Below, piece after piece: positions 11,875-24,210 of a DNA stretch of 64,000 nucleotides. The stretch covers positions 41,569,082 through 41,633,081 of the forward strand of contig OX344751.2 of the NCBI GenBank assembly GCA_947034885.2. Direction: 5' to 3'. The stretch is from Thuidium tamariscinum (taxonomy: Eukaryota; Streptophyta; Bryopsida; Hypnales; Thuidiaceae). The notes below the pieces were generated by a model. It saw only the letters and a program-made list of their open reading frames with translations, made no database searches and was not told the DNA's origin. The position numbers and the translations under genes are program-made. The first letter of the stretch is position 1. Every line of letters starts with the position of its first letter.

Positions 11875-13584
11875 AAAATGATTTAAAATACTAAACTATT
11901 AAAATTTTAGTTAAAGAATTGAAAATTGCCAATTTCAATCGTTATAATGTTATTTATAACTTATAATAAAAAATCTACATCCTATGATTTTTTATTGAAC
12001 TTAAGATGAACTTATTTAAAGTAAAGATTCTACAAGTGCTGACACATAAAAAAATCCTCACAAATTTTGTCTCATTAATCAAAATAGAAAAATGATTAAA
12101 AACTTTCTAGTTCCACATGTACATAAATTTAAATAACCATTTTCAAATTTTTGTTTATTGAAAAAATGATTTATATTAGTTGACTAGGCTAATTCATTGA
12201 AGAAAAAAACTACATATCGTATAATATAATAGCTTATTTTGACCATATAGCCAATAGTTGTGAAAATTGCTAAAGGTGAGAATCTTATAGGCTTATAGCT
12301 ATTTCTCACTGACATTTTGTTTGAAAATTTCAAGGAAAAAAATGAAAATTCCATTTCTAGTGAACTACTCAAAAAATTTATGTTGCCAAGAAAACACTTC
12401 TTGGTCTATAAAGATTAATCTCTAAGATAGTATACATCTTAGTAGATAGATGATAAATATTTGTTTAAACTTGCTATATTAGGAACTATTTGGAATGGAT
12501 GAAATACAATGCAAACAACAATTTTTTTTTGGTTTTGAGCTATATAGTTTTTTGTCATTCAATTTATGACAACATTTTTTTGTACAAGGTTCTCAAATGA
12601 GTCATATTAAAATGGAAGAAAAATACAAAATACAAAAATGAAGATATTTCAAATAAATTGTTGTTAAACCATAATTGATTCTTCTACAAAAGCTCAAGAT
12701 CTATACTTTCCCTTATCCAAGTCTTCTTAATCCTGAAAGGACAAAGCATGTCATAAAAATAATAAACCAAAAATGATCCAATTAATAGATAATTAGGTGT
12801 ACTTTGTTTTTTACAATTTATGAAAGTCATTTATGAAATACTCTTAATGCATGGGTACCTACAATGATTAATAATTACAACTAAGCTAATTATTATTATC
12901 AAGATAATTTCTACTTATTGTATCTTATTGGTAATTGAAATAAGATTTCAGCAAACCTAGTATGAAATATTTGGACATTGTACTTAAATAAATCATAAAA
13001 TTTCAAAATACTATCTCTAAATGTACTAATTACCAACACTAGGTCTCTTAAGGTCTCATGCTTTTAAAATGAGTGTATATATAGAGTTATCAATACAAAG
13101 ATTTTTATAGCATTTTAGGTAGTGATCAACTATAGATGTACATGCTTAGTTCTTAGCTTCTTTATTGGATTAAGACTTTTTTGGAAACTTTTCTAGAATT
13201 TTCTTTGGTTCTCTTCAAGTCTTTAGTATAGATGGTAAGATAGATACATTTGTTTCACCTTAACCTTTCAAATGCTACCTTTTCAATGCACATCCATTCC
13301 TAATAATACTTGTATTCAACCCTTCACCTACATTGTTGATGAACTTATTGTCAAGCTCCTTAGAAAATTAAGTCCTTATTCTTGACTTGATTCAACTTTG
13401 AATTCTTCCTTGCAACAAGAGTTTCTCTTTCAAGTATATGAAAGTTGGCAACAAAGTATGCAATTCAATTTATCCTATCCCATATACTCTCAATTAACAA
13501 TAGCTCATTGATTCTTGAATCCAATGATGGACGAAAGTTTGGTGAAGAAGGGCTTTGGTTGAAGAAGAGAGACAAATTAGCATT
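11875..13584. other. AT-rich intergenic DNA upstream of the kinase gene
   Basis: No gene or clear repeat boundary was found. The last few hundred bases must contain the promoter and leader of the kinase gene starting at 13606, although no GC-richer island marks it, unlike the other genes in the window. Confidence 0.4.
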
Positions 13585-13592
13585 TAGGGTTT
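13585..13592 (+). promoter_or_regulatory. telobox-like TAGGGTTT motif just upstream of the kinase start
   Basis: TAGGGTTT on the coding strand ends 13 bases before the ATG at 13606, so it probably lies in the 5' leader. Telobox elements are common in leaders of plant housekeeping genes. Its position supports the chosen start. Confidence 0.4.
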
Positions 13593-13605
13593 GTCAGTCA
13601 CAACT

Positions 13606-16600
13606 ATGGGCACTAGTCCTTCAAAATCTACTTATGTTGATGCAAGAAAAAAACCCATCATTATGGTACTTGGTAGGCAAGACCTCTCTCAATCTATTTC
13701 TCACATTCTTCTATCATTTTGATATGTAGTTTAAATCAAAACCTTCTTTCATCATATATAAATTCTAAGAAAGTACCACAATAGATAGGTTTATTTTTGA
13801 ATTTCAAGAAGCAAGGTTTTTCAGGGAGGGAATTTTTTGAATTTTTTAGTAATTAATGTGTCTAAAGGATTATTTTGAGGAGGCTATTGTTAACATGCTT
13901 GGAATAGAAATATAATTGAATTTTTTATAAAGAATTTGAATAATACTCTTATTTATGGTTTTTGAAGCTTCTATTTGATTTATAAAGATACTAAATTTTT
14001 AGTTGCTATGTAATTTTATAAGAAATTATGTTTTGGAAAAGTGACATGAACGCAAATTCTTTTTGTGAACAATCTTGAGCTCCTACTATGTGTACTATCT
14101 TTGCAAATGTGTAGGATTGTTTTTAAAATATTTGTTTCTATTGTCCTTGGTTGAAATATTTACATGTAGGTTCATCTACTAGTGATTTCTAGTGAAGTAA
14201 TAGAATGATTGCTTCAAAAGTAGGTAAGTTCTAAAAACATCAAATGGCTTCAAATTTTTTTTAGTAGAAAAGGAAAGGGTGCAAAAAGCATAGAAACTTC
14301 TCTCCATTTTTTCATTTAATGAATTATTTAGGGATTCCATCTTGAATACTTTGTCCAAAACTAGCTATTTGTTTTTTGAAATTTTTTTTTGTGAAAGACC
14401 AAAATGAGTTTTTTGGAAATAATTGCAAGAGGTTAAATTTTCTACTATTGTTTCACATATAAAGTTGTGGATACATGAGAGGTTGTGAACACATGTGAGT
14501 GCATTAAGAAGTCCACTTGTCTTTGTCTCAAAGCATTGTTTTCAAGAAGGTCAAGTGTACTAAAGCATCACATTATATTGGCTTTGAACCAAAGAAGAGG
14601 ATGGAAACTTTGTATTGCCAAAGCCTAAAATTACAATGAGGAAGTTTGACCAACTATCCTACTCAAAAAGCAAGTCAATGATACAAAAACAAAGACTCTC
14701 ATAATTTTCTCCTTATTGTTTTTTATGTGAATGTCAAATGTGTGCTTAATTGTTTGGTTTGGTTTGATGGATGTAGGAGGACCTGGCACCGGGAAGGGTA
14801 CTCAATGTGCTCGAATTGTAAGGGAGTTTGGGTTCAAGCACATTTCATTGGGGGACATCCTTCGATTGGAAATGAAAAATGGAACCCAAATTGGAAAACA
14901 CTGTGCAATTGTTATGAAGGAAGGCAAATTAGTGCCTATAAAAGTTGCAATGGAGCTCATAGAGAAGGCCATGAAGCAATTAGGAGATGCTCCTGGTTAT
15001 TTATTGGATGGGTTTCCACGTAAAGTCAATCAAGCTAAAGAGTTTAAGAAACTAGTATGAGCCACCTATTAATATTCTTGAAACCATCTTCAATTTCATT
15101 AAATTGGTGTAATTATTGGTGCCAAAAATTGTAACAGTGTTCTACTAGAAGCTCTCAAAATTAGAATGGGTTTATATATATCCTAGCAATCATTTTTAAT
15201 TTTGTTAAATTGGACTAATTCTAGGTGCCAAGAATTGTGACATTCATCAATAGAGAGTTTTTTAAAATAGAATTAGCTTATAACTTCAAAATATCATTTT
15301 TATTTCTGTTAAACTAGAGTAGTGCAATTCTTTGTGCCAAAAATGGTAACATTCATCAATAGAACATTGGAATGGTAGAGATTTTCATTTTAGATTGTGT
15401 GCTTTGAAATTTAATGTGATGAAGTTGCAAAATTCCGTCTTGCCAATTTAGCAAAATTGATGTTATTCTCTTTTATTCTATAATTAATATTAGTGTATAC
15501 TTAATTTGGTACATGAAATATAAGCTTATGATGTATATAATTGAAATTATGATAAAAATGCCCCAAACGACTTGTGTACCAAAATACCTATTCCTAGTAT
15601 AAGATGAAGACTCCTATTAATATAATATCTTTATTTAAAATTAGAATCTATATCATTGAAAAATTAAAGATTAAACAAAATAAAAACACATTTTATTTTA
15701 TTAAGTTGGAAAATATGGTTGAGGAAGTGATATGAGGCACCCCTTTAAGGTGTCTCATTTGGACTCTTGTTGCATACACTATTATACAATACACTATTTA
15801 TTTGAATGCTAATTGAACAATCCAACACTATGTACTTTTTTTTACTAAGCAAGATAATTTAGCCAAATTTATTAGTGTGAGACAAACTATTTTCCTTGCA
15901 TTGCATTTTTGTAGTATAAATCATTTCGTTTTCATTTTATTTAGTGGCTGTTGAAAAGAATATCTTCTTGAAAGAATGATTGTAGTTTGGAATTAACTTA
16001 GGTAGTTCTTCATTTGTAAATCAATACACATTTTTTATTGATTGATATTTGATTTATCATACATTCACATTTCATTATTAAGCATTTGAATTAAATATGA
16101 TGTCTATCTATTATTATTAGGTGAAGGCACCATCCTTGGTGATATTTTTACATGCACCCAAGCAAGTGCTTATCCATCGGCTCATGCAACGAGGACAAAC
16201 GAGTGGGCGAGCTGACGACAATATGGAAACTGTTAATAAGCGTCTCATCACTTTCAAAAAGGAATCACTTCCTGTAGTTTCTTACTATGAAGGGATTCAT
16301 TCTACTATTGTCAAGAAGGTGTGTTTCTATTGTCTTCAAGTAAACATTACTACAACTTGCAATAAATCTTGTATCCAGAATTGTCTACAAATCTAAGATT
16401 ATTTTTATACCAAAAGTCATGTGGAACTTGTCGTATTGAGTGTCCTATTACACATGTCGTGTCTAGCATGTTATGCAACCTTCTTTAGATATTACCAAAT
16501 CTTTTAGATAAGAATACAACAGCACATTTTAGATGTATTCCAAGGATCTTCCTAAATGATAGAAGGAAAAAGACTTTAAGTGTCTTAGATATGATCATGT

Positions 16601-17976
16601 TTAATTCCATATCACCTTGTTGAGGAGAACAATTTTGTTTGTAAAAAGGTTTAGGTAAGATTCAACTTTGAGTTCCCAAAGCAATCAATTTTAAAGAGAA
16701 CATACAAGTATATTGAAACTTGGTGCTAAAGAGTGTTATTTATGAAGGTCTTAGCTAGAAAAACTTAGAACTACTTTTGGACTAGATTCACATTGCAAAC
16801 AATATCCCCTAACACCAAGTACAAATGTGCTTTAAGTTGTGTAAATTAGCATTTGGAATGTATGATCATAATGGTGAAGATTCTATATGATTATTTGAAA
16901 TGGAAACCTTCTTTTGATATAACCAAACCTTTAGTCACAAACTTTGCACAAGTTCTAAAGTTCTATTCAATTTCACCAAGTAATCTTATCATCATGCAAA
17001 TTAAACCAAAGTGTTGAAATTTATAGGATATTATGTATTCAATTGAATTATTACCTCCATTTGGAAATACTAGTCTATTTAAATTCTCAGTGCAATCACC
17101 ACTGAATATGGATTTCCAAATGGAAGGAGTAGAGGGTGAATGCAAGAAACACTTGTACTATTTTGTGTCACACGACATGTGCTGATCTGTTTTTTAGCCA
17201 TAACTTTTGCATTTTAACTTGAAATGACTTGAAATTCCTAGGAAAGCTACTGATGACTATCATACATTTTATATAATTTTTTCATGATTTTCAAAATTTA
17301 TTTACTATTTAAATAGTATTAGTGAGTGAATGTCACAAATGCCATTTTGGAGGTTTTTAGTACTATTGAGTACCTTTTTTTTAATGATTTTAAACTCAAA
17401 TTTGGATTTGATGGTCTTCTAGTAGTCTTGTAGCTTTAACCCAGAGGAATTCTAAAAAAAGGTATTTTTTTATGGTGTACAAGTCCACAAAAAGAGCCTC
17501 CTTCTACATTTTTTTGGAAACATGTAAAAAGTGATTCTGGTGATTTTTTGGATTAATAACCATCTCTATAAAGTTTTTGCATATGGAAAATTTTTATTTT
17601 TATTTTTAAGTTTTTATTTTTATTTTTTACTAATTAAAACATCAAAGTATGTATTTTCTTGAGGTTTGGCACTTTTCAAGTTCTCCTACTTAGAGATTTT
17701 TCTAAGAAATTTCCTTTAGTGGTTTTCTTTATCTTAAAGGTCTTTACATTAGTCATATTTTTTAAATTTATTAAAAATTATTTTTCTAATTTTAAAGTGC
17801 TCCTGAAAAAATCAGCCAAACGCAACTAATAGTACAAGTGTTTCTTGCATTCACCCTAGAAATCTTTGGGAGCCAAATGACTAAGAAATTTTCTTCTAAT
17901 GAAACAGATCTGTACAGTCACAACACCGGATGATGTGTACGCACAAGTGCGGGAAGTGGTCAAACAAGTGGTATAA
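13606..17976 (+). CDS. adenylate kinase 1-type nucleoside monophosphate kinase, four exons
   Basis: Small P-loop NMP kinase transferring phosphate from ATP to a nucleoside monophosphate. Exons: 13606-13672, 14777-15054, 16121-16318, 17908-17976, all GT-AG with consistent phase, giving 203 residues, the short AK1/UMP-CMP kinase size. Exon 1 encodes MGTSPSKST..IIMVLG. The P-loop GGPGTGKGT (23-31) is split by intron 1. Then follow the NMP-binding segment HISLGDILR, DGFPR, the AK1-like KVNQAKEFKKL, and the LID RGQTSGRADDN. DGFPR-KVNQ..EF and RG.TSGR.DDN match AK1 better than UMP-CMP kinase. Position 39-equivalent is Leu (SLGD), where adenylate kinases have Thr and UMP-CMP kinases Ala, so specificity is open. 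The gene is embedded in AT-rich DNA with introns of 1.1, 1.1 and 1.6 kb, and intron 3 contains a MITE. The frame is intact. The open frame starting near 14731 is intron read-through, not the true start. Confidence 0.85.
17134..17856. mobile_element. 723 bp MITE, 4-bp-TSD family, copy B, inside kinase intron 3
   Basis: The best-preserved copy. Left end GGGTGAATGCAAGAAACACT and right end AGTGTTTCTTGCATTCACCC are perfect complements, extending to about 29 bp. Target duplication TAGA occurs at 17130-17133 and 17857-17860. The interior matches copies A, C and D. The right end is only 51 bases before the AG that starts kinase exon 4. No coding capacity. Confidence 0.9.
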
Positions 17977-18740
17977 ACTCAAACTTTTAATGAGATTTTG
18001 GAAGAGATAGAAGACACATGCATCCTTCTAGAAAACCTTTGGTAGTAATTAAAAATTTGGTCTTTTGCAAACATTGCACAAAAAACTCTTGCTATTCAAA
18101 AACAACTCATTTCTACAAAAATGAGTTGTTATGGATGAGTTATATTCAACAACATTAATTGTAAAAGACCAAATTTCTACCAATGCTTTAGGACTTGGCA
18201 TATTTCATTGACTTAAAGGGAGTCAACTCTCATTGACCATCTTCGGAGACCATGCTTGCTTAACTTGACAAAAACATGTGCCTTGTGACTAATCAAATCT
18301 ACTCAAGTTTAATGGATTCCTTACAAAACTTGGACATGATTTCCATTTGAGAGATATAATTTTAAATAATAATGTAATTACATCTATTTGCAACCTAGTT
18401 GAATTTATTGCAACAATGAGCCAAATGACCTCTATTGTATGTCTTTTGAGTGTGAGAATCCAGGGCTGGTTTTATAGAAGCACATAATTAACACTTAGAA
18501 AATCCATAGTTCTTTCATACAACCTTCTTAAAGTATAGACTACCTCTATTTTAAAATAGTGAAATTATTTCACAAAGCAATAATACTAAAAACGGATACA
18601 CTATTTCCAAACAAAGGTAGTACATTATAAAAATTTGGAATCCTCTTTCAAGATCAAACAAAAACTAAGGCTTTTCAAGACATTTTCCTACTTTCTCATT
18701 TATTTTTTTATTTGTTACCTGAAAAAATTCAACTTCTTAC
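17977..18740. other. AT-rich DNA downstream of the kinase gene
   Basis: Probably the kinase 3' UTR followed by non-coding DNA. A short inverted repeat of about 55 bp arms lies at 18045-18175: TTAAAAATTTGGTCTTTTGC on the left and the near complement GCAAAA..-like TTGTAAAAGACCAAATTTCT on the right. It may be another foldback remnant. Confidence 0.4.
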
Positions 18741-19071
18741 TACTATCTTCTCAAAAGATGCAGCCACCCTGGTTTGCATTTGCCCCCCTCCCTGAAAAAC
18801 TTCACATACTTTGTAGGAAAATATGTGTCATGAAGATCATAGTCAAAATAATTGGAAATTTGCATGGTGGCTGCAGTTGAATTCACCTCATCGCCCATTG
18901 AGAAAGCATGTGAAACACTATCAGAGGATTGTTCACTACAAGACCGTAACAAGGCATCATCATCATAGAAGTCACCGGAAACGGAGGAAGACAGCAAGTA
19001 AGATCATGGAAGAATGTCCTGGACATCCCCTTGGCTCTCCAGTGGCTCCAGCTCAAGGATGTGTTTTGATG
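18741..19071. other. GC-richer segment, possible gene fragment, unidentified
   Basis: About 330 bases less AT-rich than either side, open in part on both strands. On - the frame reads a stretch with SGDFYDDDALLRSCSEQSSD and ends GKCKPGWLHLLRR. I recognise no family. It directly abuts a TA-target MITE at 19074. It could be an exon remnant, transported gene DNA, or a regulatory island. Confidence 0.25.
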
Positions 19072-19073
19072 TA

Positions 19074-19359
19074 AGGTAGGCAAATACCCCCCAAAACTGC
19101 CACTTTTGGTTATGGTGACTAGTTACTATTACTAGACTAGGCTGCTCAAATTTTCTTAAATTTTCTTATTGGCAAGGGAAAGGAGATTTCAATGCACCCA
19201 AGAACATGGCATTGGGATACTGTATGCAAAAGTTAAGAAGGAACAAAGTTAGATTCTATAATTTAGTTTCTTCCACTTAGGTATGTAATTGATTTTGGAG
19301 ATGTACATAGAGTGAAGATGGTGGTTTATCGTCAGTGGTGCATTTGGAGGTGCCCATCT
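19074..19359. mobile_element. TA-target MITE (Tc1/mariner-like), copy 1
   Basis: 286 bp between TA dinucleotides at 19072-19073 and 19360-19361. The left end AGGTAGGCAAATACC and the right end GGTGCCCATCT are diverged versions of the AGGTGGGTACACC terminal repeats of the copies at 28691 and 32014. The interior includes a segment near TTGGCAAGGGAAAGGAG shared with the 32014 copy. No coding capacity. Confidence 0.7.
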
Positions 19360-19361
19360 TA

Positions 19362-21210
19362 ATTAACTTTTGGTTGAGGCCATGAACATCTTGTGTTAAT
19401 AATTTGCTATGTGAGTGTTTGGACAACATTGTTGCGGTATTAGCTAAGTAGGGTATCTTTGATGAGTTTTACTTAGAACTAGGTGAGGGATGAGTATCTT
19501 AAAGCTTTTAGGGTTGTAAATTCAAAATTTTGAAGTTGCAAGAAGTATTATTGGTTCTTTTCTTATTAAAGTAACTACTATAGTTAAATGTGTGAATAAG
19601 CAATTGAGCATTGTTCCTATTATTGTATCGCCTAATTTTTTTTATTAGATCTTGATGAAAGTCAAAGAGAGTATTCTAAATTCTCTTATGCATTTTTGGT
19701 CACATATGAATTAGCTATAAATTTTCAGATTCCTAAAGATAGGTCCTCCCATAAGTGACCCTAGTATAAGTTCTTATAGATAGAGGCAATATATTTTACA
19801 CAAGAATATGTAGGAATTTGTAGGGGTCAATTTTATAAAGGATCTAGAATAATTATGTGCACATCATTTAATCCTTAGGTGCTTTGAAGTATAGAATGAC
19901 TAATTTGATGAAATTGAAGTATATAACATATTTGTATGTAGAGAAATAAGCAAAATATTCCAAAAAAAAACATAATTTAAAAAAATTTGGACAATATAGG
20001 GCTAATCTTGCTAATCCTAATCAAGATTATTTATTCTAAATATTGGGATTATTGGGATTATTTTAAATATACTAACACTACAATTTTTTTCTACTATATG
20101 ATCATTGGATTGATTTGAAATACATAAGCAATCAACAATTTGGTGTGTAATTAGAATTCATACATATGATGTTGTATGAAAAGATAGTCAGAGAATATAG
20201 AAGAATCTTCTTTCAATTGCTAATAAGATTTATAGAAACAATTAGATAAATAGAAATCATACTAAAATAATTATTTGAATACTTTTAGAAGTGACTACTT
20301 TTAGATGTATGTATTTCATCTATTGAAGCATGAAAGCAAGCCTAGAAAACTTCAATCTAATTATGCACATTCCTATACTCTTTGTAATTCAACAATCATA
20401 TATAATATCTTCCTTTTCATATACAATATTCTCCTCATGAGTCTTTTTGATGATCATAGCGAATAAACAAGATGGAACATTACCTCTAAAGTCTTTAAAC
20501 TTCAACATTGATATGGTACCCTACTACTACAGAATTAGGCTTTTTATTACCATGAATCAAGTTGAATATTGCATACTATTGTATCATGTACACCTTGTCC
20601 AAAGCTTCATCTTTACAATTAGAAGTAATTAGAGGCATAGAAGACATATCAGTGAGTCACCACACTTGGATAGGTCCACCAACAAACAAGTAGGTATGCT
20701 ACAAGATTCTCTATCCCTTTAGCACTAGCTTGCATTCCAAGGAAGTACACACAAACTTCCTCATATTTGCTATTCCTCACATTCACCAAAAATGTAGAAT
20801 TTACAAATGTAAGTAGAATTTGTCAAAATGCAAAGCATCCATCCTTGTGGGTCTAGAGCCACAAAAGTCCTCCCTTTTCTCCAGTTTCAAGGACTCGTAA
20901 GCAATAGTGCTCATGAGAACACTTCTTCATTTTTGTGTGCTATACCCACAAAGCATGTCGGAAACTTGGAATGAAAAAAAGAACCAAATATTTCTGACCA
21001 TTTCTTCAGTGTCGTTGCTCAAAGAGCCCTATAACATACTCCACATCATAACCTTAGTTTCTCTAGTTTCCTATTCTGAGCCTCTGTAATCGAACCAGAA
21101 GCTGAACGTGAAAGTCCTTGGAAGCTTAAAAATCAAACTATACATGAAAAAGCCAATTAGGTTTGAAGAGCAAAATAAGCAAAATCTGTACACCACGCGG
21201 AAGTGTCCCT
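19362..21210. other. AT-rich intergenic DNA, no gene seen
   Basis: No coding region or clear element ends were recognised. The last ~300 bases are less AT-rich and probably include the 3' UTR of the minus-strand F-box/PP2 gene ending at 21211. Confidence 0.45.
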
Positions 21211-23290
21211 CTAGCGTCTCCAATTTCTGCCCAGGTTTGGAAAGGTAGTGAAGAATCTACGAAAAGCTTCCGGAAGCTGAAATTGAGGCCCTTCCGGTTG
21301 AAATTCGGGTGTATGAAAGCCAGATTCAGCCCTGGGCGAGGTAATGGACTGAATCTGCCTCACCACCTCTGTAGGTCGGACAACAACGCCGTCCAAGAAC
21401 AGACCAGATTTCCAACCCCCCGACTGAATAGCAGACACTGCGAATTTCAGTTTACAAGATTCCTCTCCTCTTTCAACGACAAACTCCCCAACATCGTATT
21501 CTGTCCAACCGCTTTCTACAACTCGAATTGTTGGCACACTAAAAGGTTCCACTGGCAGCCTGGACACATGCGGTCTTGGGTCTAGGTAGCACTTGCACTC
21601 CATGTTTCCATCATCATTTTTGGAGAAGGTGAAATGTGCAGGTTCAGAATGCCAACCGCGCAAATCGCTCAAATACATTCTCCATGTGAGACTATAAGAT
21701 CCCGGGGGAAGCGAGCATTCGATCTCACCTTTAGCTTCGAACCAGCACACATAGAGCAACCGTGCAACCTCGGGAAACCTGCGAATGAAGCACTATGATA
21801 TTAAGCACAATCATCCTCTGTATTATGCAGATGAAAACAAAGCATCATAAATCCAAGCTACTTCTTAACTATGGCCATAATCCTGCAGTCTCAACTCTCA
21901 AACAGTGTTGATCTTAGAATCAAGTAAAGAAGTAAGAAACAAATGGGCACACTTTGAGAGAGCTCTTTCCAGATTTGGATATGAACTTAGCCATAGCATA
22001 AAGTTAAATACTTTTTCAAGAGAGAACATACATATGCATACACACTACAAGTACACAAACACAACGAAACAGCTTCGAAAAAAGCACTCACAAAGAATTC
22101 TCATCAGGAATCCAATCCCAATAACGATCGTCGTCACCCCAAGTGATATAGAGCCCCCTCGCTGCAATGCTCAAGCACAACCCTCCGCTCTCGCGGTCGA
22201 TCCACAATCCCTACTCACATATCAAAAGTGGCACGGAGTTAGGTTTATGCCAACACTACAGATGCAGCAATTAGAAATTGAATGGCCTTGAAATTGATTA
22301 ACCCTTCAAATAGCGCAGTGCAGCCAGGACAAATACATCGTATTCATAAGTTCAAAAGCCTACATCAACAATGCATGCTTTCTTGAATTATGGAAAAACT
22401 TAAAATCATAGATGTATCCATATTCTATGATTATTCATACATATAGGAAGTCTTAAGACTTTGAACATATTAAATAATAAATGTTGTAGACTTATTATGC
22501 CATGTCGACCACCTCACCAGTTTAGCCTATCATACCAACATTCATATACTAAAACTCGTTCTGGGCGAATTTCTAGATAAAATGCTTCGACGTTGATTTG
22601 ACAAAGATTCAAGATCAATTTTCCAAGTTCCAGGATAATTTCTTAAGATCATGATTAAAATCTTCTTTTTGATCAACTTCGAAGAGGTTGTGGAAGTCAT
22701 GTATTATACCACATGCAAGTTTAATCCAAATAAAGTACGCACTCAGGGATTATCAATAAGATGACCAAGAGAACTACATTGATATGACCTCTCTAAAACA
22801 ACATATTGGAATATCTTGAACACTTGTAAGAATAGATATCAAACTACGTCATAACTTAGTAAGTCATTTTGGGAGACCCCAGGGAGGCAGAAATATTAAA
22901 GAGGTTAGGTTGTACCTGTGTGTTATTCGCAAGAAGCATCGGCTGGCAGAGATGATCGAAGATTTCTCTCTTGCTTGCAGTTTGTACAGGAACAACATCC
23001 GGGTCAAGTGCGAGGATGTCTTTGTACCTAGGAGGCAGCATTCTCTCCCAAACAGAATCGAAATTAGAAGCCGCATAGAAAGAACGGCATACGCACGCCA
23101 GTTTCGCAACCTCTCGTGGAGGCAAACAGGAGAGGATCATAGCGATGCAGACTTCAGGCAAGTCTCCCAGGACACCGTCATTACACTGCTCATTGCTGCT
23201 GCCAAATTCATCATGCTCCTCGCTCTCTGGAGGTTGGTTGCTGTCCATGTCGAGTTTGTTCTTTTCCGTGGCCGTTAACATTCCCTCCAT
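21211..23290 (-). CDS. F-box protein with PP2 (phloem protein 2) lectin-like domain, three exons
   Basis: Probable substrate-recognition subunit of an SCF ubiquitin ligase that binds glycoproteins through a Nictaba/PP2-like domain, as in the plant PP2-A/PP2-B families. Exons on -: 23290-22916, 22210-22092, 21778-21211; GT-AG introns of 705 and 313 bp with matching phases; 353 residues. The F-box spans about 41-88 (LGDLPEVCIAMILSCLPPRE, then VAKLACVCRSFYAAS). The PP2 domain begins in exon 2 with LWIDRESGGLCLSIAARGLY, then ITWGDDDRYWDWIPDE. In exon 3 it continues FPEVARLLYVCWFEAKGEIE, WRMYLSDLRGWHSEPAHF, and W.EYDVGEFVVE. About 45 residues extend beyond the domain (SPRAESGFHTPEFQPEGPQF region), longer than typical ~290-residue relatives. 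The start is the first ATG after an in-frame region with no family similarity; a second Met lies three codons on. The 5' region to about 24.2 kb is GC-richer. Confidence 0.88.
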
Positions 23291-24210
23291 TACGATGTCG
23301 CAGAACTGCAAATTACAGTGCCCTCTAATCTTCCAAAAATCAAAGACAAAAAGGGAAGATACCCAAAAGAGATCAACTCCAAAATGCAACCCCTAGAATT
23401 CGCAACTTCCAAAAGAAACCAATGGACGTTGAGCAGTTCAGTTCTTTGAAGCCACGCAAGGGAGTTGATGCTTCAAAGATGCTCAATTAAAGGTAATCTA
23501 CTGTCAACATTTGGTTCCCTACAATTTCCAACTTGGAAAACCTGTAGAATATGTTGGAGTACTGGAAAAATAAGGAGCTCCAGTCGCCATTCTCTTCCAT
23601 TGACTAAACCCTCATCAAATGGTGGCGTCAGAAAAAAGTGTTGCTCTCAGAATAAGTTCGTCCCCAACCGTGAACTCTCATTTTCCATAAAGCTACGAGG
23701 TACATTTCAATCCGATCAATAGAAACCCATTCATCAGATCGTCAGTAGTTCTCGAATTGAAATTGACAATACCTTTCCGAGAAGGATAGAGTGTCACCGT
23801 GCACCTCCGGCGATAGTCTCACATCCCTAAACACTCAACCCTAAAAGAAAGAAAAACTCGAAAAAGATGAAAATTCAGTATTCTCAAATCTCAACCCGTG
23901 AACTCAAATTTTCGAAACTGGCTGTCGTCTAGGTCAAAAGATCTCGTTCGAGTGACCGTGAGACTGCAAATTTGCAATTGACTTTGGTTGAAATTCACAC
24001 CCTACAACAGAGAAAACGAGACAGGAAACAACTGAATCCGCCGTACCTTGAGATCACTGCCCCTGTGACGCCTGTTGGAAGAGGTAGAGTAGCCGACCCA
24101 TTCCTGATCAGCATAGGGTGCTCTATTTCCGTGCACGTACAGATAGTTACGGTGCACATATGGCACACTGTGATTGGCTACTTGACTAATTGAATGTTGA
24201 TTTTGCAACT
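23291..24210 (-). promoter_or_regulatory. 5' leader/promoter region of the F-box/PP2 gene
   Basis: A GC-richer stretch upstream of the start codon with no convincing coding region. A CAACCCTAAAAG motif (about 23837-23848) is telobox-like. Composition becomes AT-rich beyond about 24.2 kb, marking the likely edge of the gene. Confidence 0.4.

Noticed and set aside
8706-13500. LTR retrotransposon in the AT-rich DNA
   Set aside because: I found no reverse transcriptase, integrase or gag motifs and no paired long terminal repeats with TG..CA ends. The 410-bp direct repeats at 54.4 and 58.8 kb also lack such ends.
14731-14776. Start of the kinase at an ATG near 14731
   Set aside because: The residues before GGPGTGKGT are intron sequence ending in TAG. 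A separate exon at 13606-13672 supplies the conserved beta strand (IIMVLG) in the right phase.
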